In this document: piece by piece, positions 11,305 through 21,954 of the stretch
Position numbering within the stretch: the stretch's first letter is position 1
Layout of the letters: every line of letters starts with the position of its first letter
Origin: Cherax quadricarinatus
Lineage: Eukaryota > Arthropoda > Malacostraca > Decapoda > Parastacidae
Length of the DNA: 64,000 nt
Reading direction: 5' to 3'
Assembly (NCBI RefSeq): GCF_038502225.1
Contig: NC_091323.1
Location: forward strand, 22,341,345 to 22,405,344
Notes under the pieces: generated by a model
The model's input: only the letters and a program-made list of their open reading frames with translations
Told to the model about the DNA's origin: nothing
The model's database searches: none
Translations under genes and position numbers: made by a program

Positions 11305-12104
11305 TAATGTTTCCAACACAACTAGGTTCAACCCCCCCCCCCCCAATAGGGAGGCTATGGTATTTTTCAATATTCGTCTAGAAGCTTCTAGATGGTGACA
11401 CAATATATACAACACGAGGCTAAATTCTCCTGGAATATATTTTTCTAAGTCATTTTACTGCGTGAGTTTATGAACGATCTACAGAACCATTAACACATTT
11501 ACTCTGCTGATCTTACCAATTTATATAAATTATATTTAAAATTAGGCTAACATTAACATACAATAATTTATCTGCATTTTTTACTCTAATGAAAGGGACG
11601 CGGTAAACCTGTAAGGGTCATAGAGCACCAGGGATGAATAAAAATGGACAATAACTCAGTTATCTTGGATCAAGAGCCCCCGTATTGACATCGAGGTACC
11701 TCCCTTGATTGTGGTAAATAGTAACATGTATCTCTTACCTTTATAAACGATGCCTAGATGATAAAGAGTCTTGGCACCAACAACACAAGTTAACACACCG
11801 AGTGATGCCACCAGAGTGGCGCCACTGGTCGCCACCCCGCACCACTCACCTGATTATTGGCGCCAATTCCTCGTTTTCTGTCATTTTCCCGCCACTACAA
11901 TATATGGCGGTAACTCCAATTCCTTGGATAAAGAGCCCTTCACCAGCATCAAGATGTTTGTTTCCCTTTCAAGACGGAAAGGTTGAGGATGAGTTTCAAC
12001 TTTCAATTTCCCGCTTGAGGCACTACTGACCCCCCCCCCTAATATAGTTAGGCTACGATATTTTTAAATATTCATCTAGAAGCTTCTAGAGTCTAGATGG
12101 TATG

Positions 12105-12372
12105 GGGCCCCATGGACTGGCTGGCAAAGCTCTCACTTCACACGCTGAGGTTCTGGGTTCGATTCCCGGCAAGGGTGTAAACCATTCGACGCGTTTCCTT
12201 ACACCTGTTGTCCAGTGCACCTAGCAAGTAGGTACCTGAGTGTTAGTCGACTTGATGTGGGTGGCATCCTGATGGACAAACTGAGGATCCCAATGGAAAG
12301 CACACAGACAGTCCCTCGATGATGCACTGCCTTTCTTGGGTTATCCTAAGTGGCTAACACCCCGGGGTAAAA
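12105..12372 (+). mobile_element. tRNA-derived SINE, family A
   Basis: The tRNA-like head has a pol III B-box (ggttcgattcc, near 12153) in 'cacgctgaggttctgggttc'. The body carries 'gtacctgagtgttagtcgac' and 'tgtgggtggcatcc' and ends in an A-rich run. Same family as 21484, 24870, 29881 and 57241. Such SINEs borrow a LINE machinery for mobility. Confidence 0.8.
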
Positions 12373-13732
12373 AAAAAAATCTTGTCACTCAAGATGGTGT
12401 GAGTGGCGGCCTCCTACTAGCCTCTCACCTCCTACTTGCTGCTAATTCCAAGTTTTCCAACACAACTAGGTTCACCCCCCCTCCCACTAATATGGTTAGG
12501 CTACGGTATTTTTCAATATTCATATAGAAGCTTCTAGATGGTGCCACAATATATAATTTCCAGGTTAAATTATCCCCGAATATATTTAAGTCATTTTACT
12601 GCGTGAGTTTATGAACGATCTACAGAACTATTAATTAGCACCAGTTTACTCTGCTGCTCTTACCAGATTTATATAAACTATATTTAAAATTAGTTAGGCT
12701 AACACTAACAATTATTTATCTGCAATTTCATTCTTATCAAAGGGAAGTGCTAAACCCGAAGGTTTTATACAGCACCTGGGATGCATTCAAGTGGAGAATA
12801 AGACCTCTTTTCTTGGATCAAGAGCCCTGAATTGACATCGAGGTACCTCCTTTGATTGAGGGAAACAGTGACATCTATCTCTTACCTTAATAAGCGATGC
12901 CCAGATGATCAAGCCGTCTCAGCACCATCAACACACATTAATACACCGAGTAATGCCAGTAAAGTGGCGCCCAATGGCGGCGAGTGGTGCAGGGTGGCGC
13001 CACTGGACTCCACCCAGAACCGCTCCTCTGATTATTGGCGCCTATTCCCCGTTTTCTATAATTTTCCCGCCACTACTGAATATGGCAGTAACTAATTCCT
13101 TGGATAAAGAGCCCTTCACCAGCATCAAGACCCCCCCCCCGGCCCACATCACTCACATCTACGTTAAATTTCCCGCCAAAACGAGTCAACATAAGCAAAT
13201 TACAACATCGTCTACATAATAAAAGGAATTTTCCACTATTATCAAAAATCTTACCAACAGCATTTACTTGAATAAAAAAGTAAAGCATTTAGGTTTGATC
13301 CAAGGAAGGTGAAGGCATGTTAAGTCAAGAGATGGTGTGAGTGGCGCCACTGTCGCCATCCTGCAGCCTTCCACCTCCTACTTCCCGCTAATTCCCATTT
13401 TCTGTAACTTATTTCTCGTTTTCTATACATTAGTCTCACATTTGGCGGGATTGTCATTATACGGGTGAGCACTAAAACCTTAAGGGTTACACAGCTCCGG
13501 GGAAGGGATGAAAGACATTTACACTGGCGGGAATGACAAAATTAATGACAATACTTTAATTAAATCATAATGTGTAAATGATGTAATGACATCCTATGAA
13601 TTTTCATATGACAAATTATATAAAAATATTACCTACAAAAAAAATTAGCTCCATTTTCTACAAATGAAGACACTTTTTTTGTTTCAAAATTTTACATTCC
13701 TAAACAGTACGTAATTAGTTTTAAACTACGCC

Positions 13733-13912
13733 TTAATGTTGTTAATACATCACTAAGTCGCTTAATGTTGTTAATACATCACTAAGTCACTTAATGTTGT
13801 TAATACATCACTAAGTCACTTAATGTTGTTAATACATCACTAAGTCACTTAATGTTGTTAATACATCACTAAGTCACTTAATGTTGTTAATACATCACTA
13901 AGTCACTTAATA
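13733..13912 (+). repeat. 29-bp minisatellite, about 6 copies
   Basis: Same unit as 10807-11304, in the paralogous segment. Confidence 0.93.
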
Positions 13913-14283
13913 ATGTTTCCAACACGAGGTTCCCCCCCCACAAAAAAAAAAAAAAAAGTTAGGCTATGGTATTTTCCAATATTCGTCTAGAAGCTTCTAG
14001 ATGGTGACACAATATATACAACACGAGGCTAAATTCTTCTGGAATATATTTTTCTAAGTCATTTTACTGCGTGAGTTTATGAACGATCTACAGAACCATT
14101 AACACATTTACTCTGCTGATCTTACCAATTTATATAAATTATATTTAAAATTAGGCTAACATTAACATACAATAATTTATCTGCATGTTTTTATTCTAAT
14201 GAAAGTGTGGTGTTTGTGTATTAGTTTTTTTTAATGTTTGATATCATAAGTGTATGAGTTAGCATTTTTATGTTATAAGTTCC

Positions 14284-14775
14284 TTGAAACACCTTAACTA
14301 CTGGGAGCGCCTGGAAGCACTTGACTTGTACTCACTAGAGCGCAGGCGAGAGAGATATATCATAATCTACACCTGGAAGATTCTGGAGGGACTGGTCCCT
14401 AATATGTACACAGCAATCACTCTATACGAAAGCAAAAGACTTGGCAGGCGACGCAACATACCCCCAGTGAAAAGTAGAGGCGTCACTGGTACACTAAGAG
14501 AAAACGTAATAAGTGTCCGGGGCCCAAGACTGTTCAACAGCCTCTCACCAGCACTAAGGGGCATTACGGGAAGACTCCTGGTTGTCTTCAAGAGGGAGCT
14601 GGACATATACCTAAAGACGGTGGCGGATCAGCCGGGCTGTGGTTCGTACGTTGGATTGCGTGCTGCCAGCAGTAACAGCCTCGTTGATCAGGCCCTGATC
14701 CACCGGGAGGCCTGGCCATGGACCGGGCCGAGGGGGCGTTGATCCCCGCAATGCCCTCCAGGTAGACTCCAGGTA
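14284..14775 (+). pseudogene. LINE family B reverse transcriptase C-terminus
   Basis: The frame to a TGA at 14740-14742 encodes the region after the reverse transcriptase fingers and palm: LDLYSLERRRERYIIIYTWK, then VRGPRLFNSLSPALRG, then the FKRELDIYLKTVADQPG end. This is a conserved pattern in CR1/Jockey-type LINEs. The catalytic YxDD region is absent, so the copy is 5'-truncated. Unlike LINE-A copies this stretch has no internal stop over about 150 codons, suggesting a younger insertion. The tail with 'gccctccaggtagactccag' follows the stop. The same 3' end recurs at 21955-22207 and, inverted, at 29815-29880. Confidence 0.85.
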
Positions 14776-14779
14776 ATGT

Positions 14780-14903
14780 TGGAATCTGGAGATGTTATTT
14801 GGGAATATTCAAAATGTTATTATGGAGGTGTTTTAATATTGTATGGAAGTGTTACAATGTAATGTGAGTGTTCTAACGTAATTTGGAAGTATTCCAAATG
14901 TTG
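14780..14903 (+). repeat. degenerate 'ttggaagtattcaaa' repeat, left part
   Basis: Loose tandem copies of a roughly 25-bp unit ('tggaagtgtt', 'tggaagtattcc'). It is interrupted by the PLE insertion at 14904 and continues to about 15500. Confidence 0.65.
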
Positions 14904-15381
14904 ATAAATTAGACACATGTGCAATTGTGATGAATGGTTTTGAAAAACCGACAATTGCACATGTGTCTAATATATCAACATGTCGGTTCTCTGAACCATT
15001 CATCTACAAATCTGTCAGACACTGCAACTTCTTGGGATCTTAATACTTAGGAATTCTTCGCTTGCCTAATTCTTGGGCACGACCTACTTCCACATTGAAC
15101 AAATGTGACACCACCTATGACTGCTGCACCTCTCCTGCTATACGGTTTATAAGCTGCCTCTCCGCTGATATGCCGCATTCTATTCAAGATTGATGGACTG
15201 AACACATCGACTCAAGGTTGAGGGACTGATTACCTCATTCTCCTCCTGTTCTTCAAGTTTCTCCTACGTACGGACTGATGAAGCCACTGTGTGGCGAAAC
15301 GTTTCCACAATAAAGATACCCAAGAGTTGCACATGTGTCTAATTTATCAACATGTCGGTTCCCTGAACCATTCATCTACAA
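14904..15381 (+). mobile_element. PLE-like non-autonomous element with hammerhead
   Basis: Flanked by direct repeats attccaaatgttg at 14891-14903 and 15382-15394 (the target is itself a degenerate repeat, so treat with care). The left end is an inverted pair of the tail (14904-14985). Then come a 'tttataagctgc' segment, 'ggttgagggactgattac', the hammerhead at 15272, AATAAA (15310-15315) and the tail 'gcacatgtgtctaattta' ending 'ccattcatctac'. No protein frame. Very similar to 24962-25196. Confidence 0.75.
15272..15306 (+). ncRNA. hammerhead ribozyme candidate
   Basis: GGA / CTGATGA / A / GCCAC-TGT-GTGGC / GAAAC / GTT / TCC. Helix I GGA-TCC and helix II GCCAC-GTGGC are fully paired. Helix III can only be the self-complementary ACGT, so it would work best as a dimer. 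One A between the core and helix II is not in the textbook consensus. Confidence 0.65.
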
Positions 15382-15500
15382 ATTCCAAATGTTGTTTGGA
15401 AGTGTTCCAATATTATTTGGAAGTATTCAAACGATGTTTGGAAATATTCAAACTATGTTTAAGAGTATTCAAATGATGTCTGAGAGTTGTTTGATGGTGT
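15382..15500 (+). repeat. degenerate 'ttggaagtattcaaa' repeat, right part
   Basis: Continuation of the array at 14780-14903, with units such as 'tttggaagtattcaaacgat'. Confidence 0.65.
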
Positions 15501-15582
15501 TCAAGGTAATCTGGGGTTGTTCTGTAGTGATATGTTAAACCTTGTTCCTGACACTATATTTCTTAACAGTTATTGAGAAAAG

Positions 15583-15636
15583 TGTAATCACCTAATTGTG
15601 GTTGCAGGGGTCGAGACTCAGCTCCTGTGTGTGTCT

Positions 15637-15693
<57 letters not shown>

Positions 15694-16062
15694 CATCTAA
15701 TTGTGGTTGCAGGGGTCGAGACTCAGCTCCTGGCCCCGCCTCTTCACTGAGCGCTACTAGGTCCTCTCTCTCTCTGCCTGCTCCATGCGCTCTATCATAC
15801 CTCATCTTAAAGCTATGTATGGTTCCTGCCTCCACTACCTCACTTACTAGGCTATTCCACTTCCTGACTACTCTATGACTAAAGAAATACTTCCTAACAT
15901 CCCTTTGACTCATCTGTCTTCAACTTCCAAGTGTGACCCATTGTTTCTGTGTCCCATCTCTGGAACATCCTTTCTCTGTCCACCTTATCTATTCCACGCA
16001 CTATTTTGTATGTCGTTATCATGTCTCCCCTAACCCCCCCCTTAACCTTTCTTCGTAGTGTG
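15583..16062 (-). pseudogene. LINE-A C-terminal fragment with duplicated tail
   Basis: Minus strand: segments SQRDVRKYFFSHRVVRKWNSL and IHSFKMRYDRAHGAG, then the tail. The tail block 'gtggttgcaggggtcgagac' plus 'tcagctcctg' occurs twice (about 15597-15628 and 15703-15732), with the (GT)n run 15639-15690 between. It looks like a slippage or tail-duplication event at the 3' end. The 5' end is truncated at about 16062. Confidence 0.85.
15639..15690. repeat. (GT)n microsatellite inside the LINE-A tail duplication
   Basis: Pure GT run between the two tail copies. Confidence 0.95.
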
Positions 16063-16371
16063 TGTGTGTGTTGGTAAACATGATGTGGAGTTTGTGAATG
16101 TGATTTATTTTGTGTTCTGAGGAGATGTGTATAAAAATGTGAAACGTTGTGAACATTATGAGTAAAAAAATTATTTTGTATTAGCGAAAAATTGTGAGTT
16201 GTGAGTTGTTGGCTGGATTGAGGAGTGAGGGGGAGTGAGGTGCTGGGGAAGGTGATCTTGATCCAAGGAAATAGAGCAGGAATGTTGGCTTAGAGGGTAT
16301 GGGTGATGGATGATGGGGCGGGAGTAATACCTAGGTGTTACTTCCGAGGAGCTCAGTAGTGAGGAGCTGAG

Positions 16372-16842
16372 AAATGTACACTACTAAGCACATAATGAAA
16401 TTAGAGAAAGTGCAAAGGTTTGCAACAAGACTAGTCCGGGAGCTAAGGGGTATGTCCTACGAGGAGAGGTTAAGGGAAATCGATCTGACGACATTGGAGG
16501 ACAGGAGAGATAAAGAGGATATGATAACGACTTACAAAATACTGAGAGGAATTGACAAGGTAGACAGAGGCAGGATGTTCCAGTAATGGGACACAGCAAC
16601 AAGGGGTCATAGTTGGAGGATGAAGACACAGATCAATCACAGGGATGTTAAGAAGTATTTCTTCAGTCACAGAGTTGTCAGGAAGTGGAATAGTCTGGGA
16701 TGTGTAGTGGAGGCAGAATCCATACATAGCTTTAGGAAGAGGTTTGACAAACCTCATGGAGGAGGAAGAGTGATCTAGTAGCAGGCAGTGAAGAGGCGGG
16801 GTCAGGAGCTGTGACTCGAACCCTGCAACCACAACCAGATAA
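16372..16842 (+). pseudogene. LINE-A C-terminal fragment
   Basis: Plus strand: KLEKVQRFATRLVRELRGMS, then LEDRRDKEDMITTYKILRGI, then a TAA in the place of an arginine codon (near 16584). Homology continues to 'gcaaccacaaccaga'. 5'-truncated, and one of the few LINE-A copies with no CA run directly beside it. Confidence 0.87.
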
Positions 16843-17391
16843 AGCAGAGAAAATGGAAAGGTAATAAAGCCAATAAGAGATGAAAGTAAAATGACGGAGA
16901 CAGTGAAGGAAGGGAGAAGTGACGCAGGTAGTGGAGGAGCAACAACGACTGGCTAAAAGATAACAAATACAAGGTAGTGGTAAAGGGAGGTAATAAAAGA
17001 AAATAAAAAGATATATATATGCTGAAATTGAGAGACGTAAGTCGGTGAAACCGTGTAAAAAAGGAATGAATATCCATAGGTTAAGTGAAGAGAAGGGGAA
17101 GAAAAAGATGTGAAGGACATGCTGACTGAAGTGGGAGTGAGACAGGAAGAAACAATAAATTTAGTAAATATGAGATAATATAACGTTATTTCCCAAGAAG
17201 AAACACTAGTCACAATACATGATAGGTTAACAGTGTAGATTTTTTACAAAGAAAAGTTATTTATGCATACATAACACAGGGCAAAATGAGACCTATTATT
17301 CAGCACTGTTCTATTGAGAGACAGTGCTGTGGAAGGAAAAAAATATGAACAATTTAGAAAAACAGAGAAGTTTAAGAGAGATAACAGGTTA
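16843..17391. other. intergenic DNA
   Basis: Purine-rich on the plus strand. No gene or structured repeat recognised. Confidence 0.5.
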
Positions 17392-17545
17392 GGTTAGGTT
17401 TGTCAGGAAACAGGGCAAGTGTTGCCTGACGCGGGTATTAGTCATATGATGACCCACAATTGGACCTTTTGGTCATCTGACCGAGGCCTTCCACTGGCTT
17501 ACCAGTATTCACCCCTTTAAAAATTATGGTTATGATTATAGTTAT
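17392..17545 (+). repeat. short dispersed element with TTAGG-like head, copy 2
   Basis: ggttaggttaggttt, then 'tgacgcgggtatta', 'cttttggtcatctgac', 'cgaggccttcca' and 'aaaaattatggttatgatta'. Reverse-complement partner of 9715-9845. Confidence 0.7.
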
Positions 17546-17600
17546 TTTGCATATGAGGGGTCACAGTCGCATAACTATTACATTGAATGTTGTGTTTCAG

Positions 17601-17756
17601 AGTCTGGCACTGGTGGTGTGTCTGGCCGGACAGGTATCATGTCGTCCACAGGGAGGTGACGACGACGCGGTGTTAACTGACGGTACCAGGGAGGTAGAGA
17701 CCTTTGTTTCCCCTAGCGAGCAATATGGTTCCTGGCGAGGTGCAAGTGTCCTCTGA
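17601..17756 (+). CDS. candidate exon of a small secreted protein
   Basis: A likely 3' splice site (ttgtgtttcag, ending at 17600) is followed by an open frame of 51 codons to TGA at 17754-17756. It begins with a hydrophobic stretch and a plausible signal-peptidase site (SLALVVCLAGQVSC before RPQ), then an acidic, hydrophilic tail without cysteines. Arthropod cuticle and haemolymph protein genes often split the signal peptide between a tiny first exon and exon 2, and this fits that layout. AATAAA lies at 17821-17826, so it could be the last exon. A donor-like GAG/gtgcaag at 17740 would allow splicing onward instead. No first exon was identified. The protein is not recognised. It could also be a chance frame. 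Confidence 0.4.
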   Translation, partial: SLALVVCLAGQVSCRPQGGDDDAVLTDGTREVETFVSPSEQYGSWRGASVL

Positions 17757-17894
17757 CCATCTCAGTGTCAGCCGCGCCAGGTTAGACTTTCTCAACACAC
17801 AGATGTGTAAATATTATCTCAATAAACAGTAGGATTCAAACCTTCACACTTACATCAAAGTATACAGTACTTTATCCACAAAGCCAGATCCTAG

Positions 17895-17950
17895 ATATGT
17901 ACAGGTTATTTGTGTACCGTTCCAGTACGATATTGTGTCTTTTTACTCTC
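17895..17950 (+). repeat. PLE tail fragment
   Basis: 'accgttccagtacgatattg' followed by 'tgtctttttac' resembles 1311-1348. It is another single-copy relative of the 28-bp satellite monomer. Confidence 0.5.
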
Positions 17951-18269
17951 TCAGACGTTCTCACTAGCTGAAAATCATAGTTAAAAGTCAAATTAATTAA
18001 ATCAAACACGTTATTTTCTGTAAATTGAAATAAAAATATTGTCTTTGTTATTTTTCTGTTGTTATGTAACAGTTCCGGTCAGTTTATAGCCTGTTTATTG
18101 TCTGACGAACTAGGACACAATTTATACTCGGAGAAATCATTTTCACAACTTGTTGATCAGAGGTAATATTCTTTGTAAACTAACAACCATTACAAATACC
18201 GATTATGATTTTTTTTTCATCCCACCTAAACCTTTCAGCAATTTCAAGTGAATTTTTTTGTCTCCTCAG

Positions 18270-18523
18270 GCGAAAGAGTGGGTCATCAGGCCCTGTAGCT
18301 TCTTCTCTGGTGTCAGGGCTTCCTGAAGGCTCTGGTGTCAGGGCCCCCTGAAGGCTCTGAGGTGAGATTTGGAAGCTCACTGGGTAACTCCGTTGGATCT
18401 GAAGTGAATCTGGGTACCTCATTGGGGTCTGAAGTGAGCTTAGGGGATTCTCCCGGTCTCAGCATCTCCGGTGCCACCATCTTCTTCAACAACCCAGGTC
18501 AAGTTGTCCCCATCACGCCTTGA
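18270..18523 (+). CDS. possible downstream exon, weak
   Basis: A polypyrimidine tract and acceptor (tttttttgtctcctcag, ending 18269) precede Gly/Ser-rich open frames. One frame from about 18335 encodes repeated GSEV(N/S/R)LG units and ends at TGA (18521-18523) after IFFNNPGQVVPITP. The frame entered from the acceptor closes near 18353, so a frameshift or a different acceptor would be required. It may be the rest of the 17601 gene, a decayed gene, or noise. Product unknown. Confidence 0.2.
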
Positions 18524-19107
18524 CTTTACACACCTCCAGTACAATGAGGTGTCACTCCAATACTTTTCGAATCGACTGAGGCCGTACACAATCTGTTACT
18601 TTATCGATCGGAAATCTACGCAACATCTGCAGCCCACTGAGGTTCCATTCTGTAATGTAGGTTTATTATTAGTTTAATAGTTGTGTTATTATTTTAAATC
18701 AGTGTTGAAATAGTTTACTGGCAGCATTTTGGATGGTGTGAGAGGAAAATGAACAGCCGAGGGTAGTAGCCGTTCCAGGCTTGTTAGATGTTGGGTATTG
18801 CCGACAATATGGTGATGACTTCATCCTGTCATCATGACTTTAAAGCTTTGTACTGTAACTTACAGCTAGGCTTTAATTAATATGTTACAGGGACCCGAAT
18901 GAAAATAAGTCTGTCTGATTTTCTGGGATTATCCTAGATAATTAACTCATATGTTAATATGTATAATTACTGTACTTTTTTGTACCTATACCTAAATAAA
19001 CTTGCTTATTCTACAAGCTCTAGGTTTGTGGTCTGACCGCTGGCCTGTGTCAACGGAGGGACCATCGCGTCAGGCCCAACCTGTTAGGATTTAACTAAGT
19101 GTAAAAT
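18524..19107. other. intergenic DNA
   Basis: No gene seen. An AATAAA occurs near 18993. Confidence 0.45.
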
Positions 19108-19308
19108 GTAAAATAACCTTTTAATTAGCGAGTTGTGTCTGAGACGAGAAACCCGTGTTAAAATAACCTTTTAATTAGCGAGTTGTGTCTGAGACGAGAA
19201 ACCCGTGTTAAAATAACCTTTTAATTAGCGAGTTGTGTCTGAGACGAGAAACCCGTGTTAAAATAACCTTTTAATTAGCGAGTTGTGTCTGAGACGAGAA
19301 ACCCGTGT
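19108..19308 (+). repeat. 50-bp tandem repeat, four copies
   Basis: Unit containing 'aaaataaccttttaattagc' and 'gagttgtgtctgagacgag'. The copies look identical. Confidence 0.95.
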
Positions 19309-20037
19309 CTGTATCCTTGCTTTCAAACTCAGTGTGAATTTGAGTAGAGTAGATGGTCGCTGTCTTAGACTGACTTCTGGGTTAACTGAGTGTTTCCTTA
19401 GTGATTACTGATACGTAGGTAGCGTGTTTGTTACTTAGGTATACACATATCTCAAATCTCTCTTGATAGGAAATCAAATAACCATTCATGTGTCATAATA
19501 AAAATCCAAAATAAAAAAGTCATGCTGGTTTAAATGGACCTTCACTGGATTCTCTTGTTGTTAGTTGTCATTGGTAAGTGATGAGCTGGAATTTTATACA
19601 AATAATTTACTAATAAATATGCAGAACAATACAAACATACTATTTCCTTTCACCCATCTCTGTATAAATATTGTATCACGTAGAAATAAATTTTGACTTT
19701 TGTTCACTGATGTTCCTCTAAATTTTCAAGCGCTACTCTATGCAGTATAGTGTAACAAGAGTGGCACGTGAGCCAGTGTGATCCTTGGTCACTGATGATG
19801 TTTCAGGAGTGTTTGTGATGCCTATATGAAACAGTGTGACCCTTGATTACTAATGGTGTTTCAGGAATATATGTGATATGCCCCCAACAGCACACGACTC
19901 ATTTTGAAAGGGTCCGGGCCAATTCTCAAAAACTTTCTAGAGCTTGATCTTACCTGGAGTTTACAGTACAAGTATATCAGCAGGATGCTTGGGGTTAATA
20001 CACAAATAATTCACACACAGGTGAATGAAACTTATAT
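19309..20037. other. intergenic DNA with a small duplication
   Basis: A segment with 'gtgtga(t/c)cctt' and 'ggtgtttcagga' is repeated twice between about 19760 and 19885. No gene seen. Confidence 0.4.
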
Positions 20038-20074
20038 GACGACGTTTCAGTCCTACTTGGACCATTAACTAGTC
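20038..20074 (-). ncRNA. hammerhead-like relic
   Basis: Minus strand: GAC, TAGTTAA (poor core), a GGTCC/GGACT stem, GAAAC, GTC, GTC. Helix I GAC/GTC is kept and the triplet is GTC, but the core is too altered to expect cleavage. Close relative of 1196-1276. Confidence 0.35.
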
Positions 20075-20145
20075 ACTTAATAGCTTTAAATGTTCATAAA
20101 CAGCGTTTAAATTCAGTCTTTGCGTCTCTAGGAGCCATGTTTGTG

Positions 20146-20148
<3 letters not shown>

Positions 20149-20243
<95 letters not shown>
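20149..20243. repeat. (GT)n microsatellite
   Basis: About 47 pure GT units. Confidence 0.95.
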
Positions 20244-20244
<1 letters not shown>

Positions 20245-20289
20245 CCCAATTAATATTTACACCAATAACTCATCACAGTTGCGACCGGA

Positions 20290-20555
20290 TGTGGACATGC
20301 GAATGGTTCATTACTTTGTAATTTGTTCATGATTGTAACCACGTATAGACGTGTAGATGATTCATTACCTTTGTAACTTGGTCATGATAGTGACCAGATC
20401 TACCTAGAGTTCATTACCTTTATAACTTGCTCAGCTATCAAAACTTTGGGGCCCAATCCCTGGACCCATTATGTACCTCTGTAATCTTTTGACTACCGCC
20501 CACAAGATAGGTATGGGCTGCATAATACAGATAATAAACTAATTCTAGGAGCCAA
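20290..20555 (+). repeat. dispersed element, forward copy
   Basis: 'cattacctttgtaacttg', 'ctatcaaaactttgg', 'tacctctgtaatcttttgac' and 'gggctgcataatacag' recur in reverse at 22410-22690. A partial relative lies near 8985-9080. Confidence 0.7.
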
Positions 20556-21084
20556 TGCAATAGACACAAGGAGAGACTAACAAGAACATCATTTGAGAAG
20601 AAAAATTGTCAGTCGTAGTGGCAAGTTTCAGTGGACTAAAGTCATTTTAGCAATTAATTAGGCAAACACCCAAAAATTGCAAAAAAAAAAAAATAAGAGG
20701 AAAACGCATGGGTAAAGACACAGATACTCTACCCATCAAGATTTTTTTTTTGCTACGTAGAGAATGTAAATATGAAAAATTGTAAGATTTAGCAATTTGG
20801 TTTATGTGTCGAACAAAAGATAATGATTACAAAGACTTTTAGATAACGCAACCCAATCTTCATGTCTCTGAGGGTTAGTAACCCAGGTGGTGGCGGACTT
20901 ACATTTTTGGAGCCCTGAAGTTGGAACTGTTATGGAGGGTCCTTCGCAACGCCTTCTCATACAGTAGACCCAAAAAATTTAAGCAATGTTGACTAAAATC
21001 GCTTCTGGGGCCCCTCCGGGATTAGGGGCCCCTGAAGCGTAAGTTTCATTAGTTTCACAGTAGATCCGTCCTTGAGCCCAGGAT
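20556..21084. other. intergenic DNA
   Basis: Contains A and T homopolymers. Nothing recognised. Confidence 0.45.
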
Positions 21085-21170
21085 ACCCCAGTGTCATATG
21101 TGCTACACTAGGAATCTTTATTGACGAAATGTTTCGTCTGCGATTCATCAGTGGAATGCAGTGATGAAGA
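21085..21170 (-). repeat. PLE tail fragment with hammerhead-like relic (21125-21154)
   Basis: Minus strand carries an exact CTGATGA core, then GAAAC, ATT, TCG and CAATAAAG. Helix II is not pairable and helix I keeps one pair, so a decayed copy. Confidence 0.45.
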
Positions 21171-21483
21171 ACACTGCCGAAGAGTGATTCACGAATTACA
21201 ATCCTGATAACCCAATAAAGCCATGTTATCTGGCTGGCTTATTTTCATCGGGGTGCTGTAAGCCTCTTCCACAGGCTGCCACCCATACCAGTCCTCTAAC
21301 ACCCAGGAACCTACTGTGCATACTGCTAGGTGAATAGGATAGCGAGGCGAGGCGAAGTATGACCAGAACTTTGGTAAGATGGGGAAGGAAGAAGAATGGG
21401 CTAAGATGGAAATATTGGAAAAGGGTGGGGGGGGGGAGGTGAGGTAATAAAGTGACTTAACCACTTTGGCACATTTTAATACA

Positions 21484-21885
21484 AGTGTGTACCGTAGCTC
21501 GATCGCTGGAGCACTAAGTTCACACACTGAGGTCCGAAGTTCGAATCTCCGGTACAGCTGGAATAAGTAAGTTTATTCAAGTATACATAAATACAGTTAA
21601 CTACATAGATTATCATACATAGCAGTATATGTGTACAGAACCTGGGATAACCCAAAAAAGTCAAAGTGACTTATTTCCATTGAGACTGCAATTGACGTAT
21701 TTCCATAAGACACCTGCTGTCCCTATTCACCTGGGTGTTAGTCGACTGGTGTGGGTCGCATCTTGGGACAAAACTAACCGAATTTGCCCGAAATGCCCTG
21801 CATAACAAGCGGTTTTCTATATAGTAGTATGTCATTGATGTCAGCTAGGCCTGTATATCTTGTACATGTATTTGTAGAAATAAAG
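21484..21885 (+). mobile_element. tRNA-derived SINE, family A, long copy
   Basis: tRNA-like head with A-box-like 'tagctcgatcgctgg' and B-box-like 'gttcgaatctc'. The body has 'cacctgggtgttagtcgac' and 'gtgtgggtcgcatcttggg'. The 3' end 'tttgtagaaataaagatatt' leads into (ATT)n. A central 21555-21650 stretch is absent from the shorter family members. Confidence 0.8.
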
Positions 21886-21886
21886 A

Positions 21887-21889
<3 letters not shown>

Positions 21890-21926
<37 letters not shown>

Positions 21927-21949
21927 TATTATTATTATTATTATTATTG
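21890..21949. repeat. (ATT)n SINE tail
   Basis: About 20 ATT units with one short interruption. Confidence 0.92.
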
Positions 21950-21954
21950 CTCAT

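Larger units (their letters stand above)
8380..14222. repeat. diverged duplicated AT-rich block, about 5.8 kb
   Basis: No host gene seen. Segments recur in the same order with substitutions and indels. 'gatggtgtgagtggcg' occurs near 8540, 10332, 12395 and 13334. 'ggatcaagagcccc' occurs near 9279, 11669 and 12818, with a variant near 10557. A segment with 'attttactgcgtgagttta' and 'tgaacgatct' occurs near 9870, 11455, 12592 and 14060. The pair 10090-11580 and 13125-14200 is the clearest, each ending in a 29-bp array. Read as a series of old tandem duplications. Confidence 0.7.

Noticed and set aside
12105..12180. tRNA gene
   Set aside because: B-box and part of a tRNA-like head are present, but the cloverleaf is not complete and the sequence continues into a SINE body shared with other loci.
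17391..17406. Internal telomere array
   Set aside because: Only two to three GGTTA units, within a dispersed element that has a second copy at 9715-9845.
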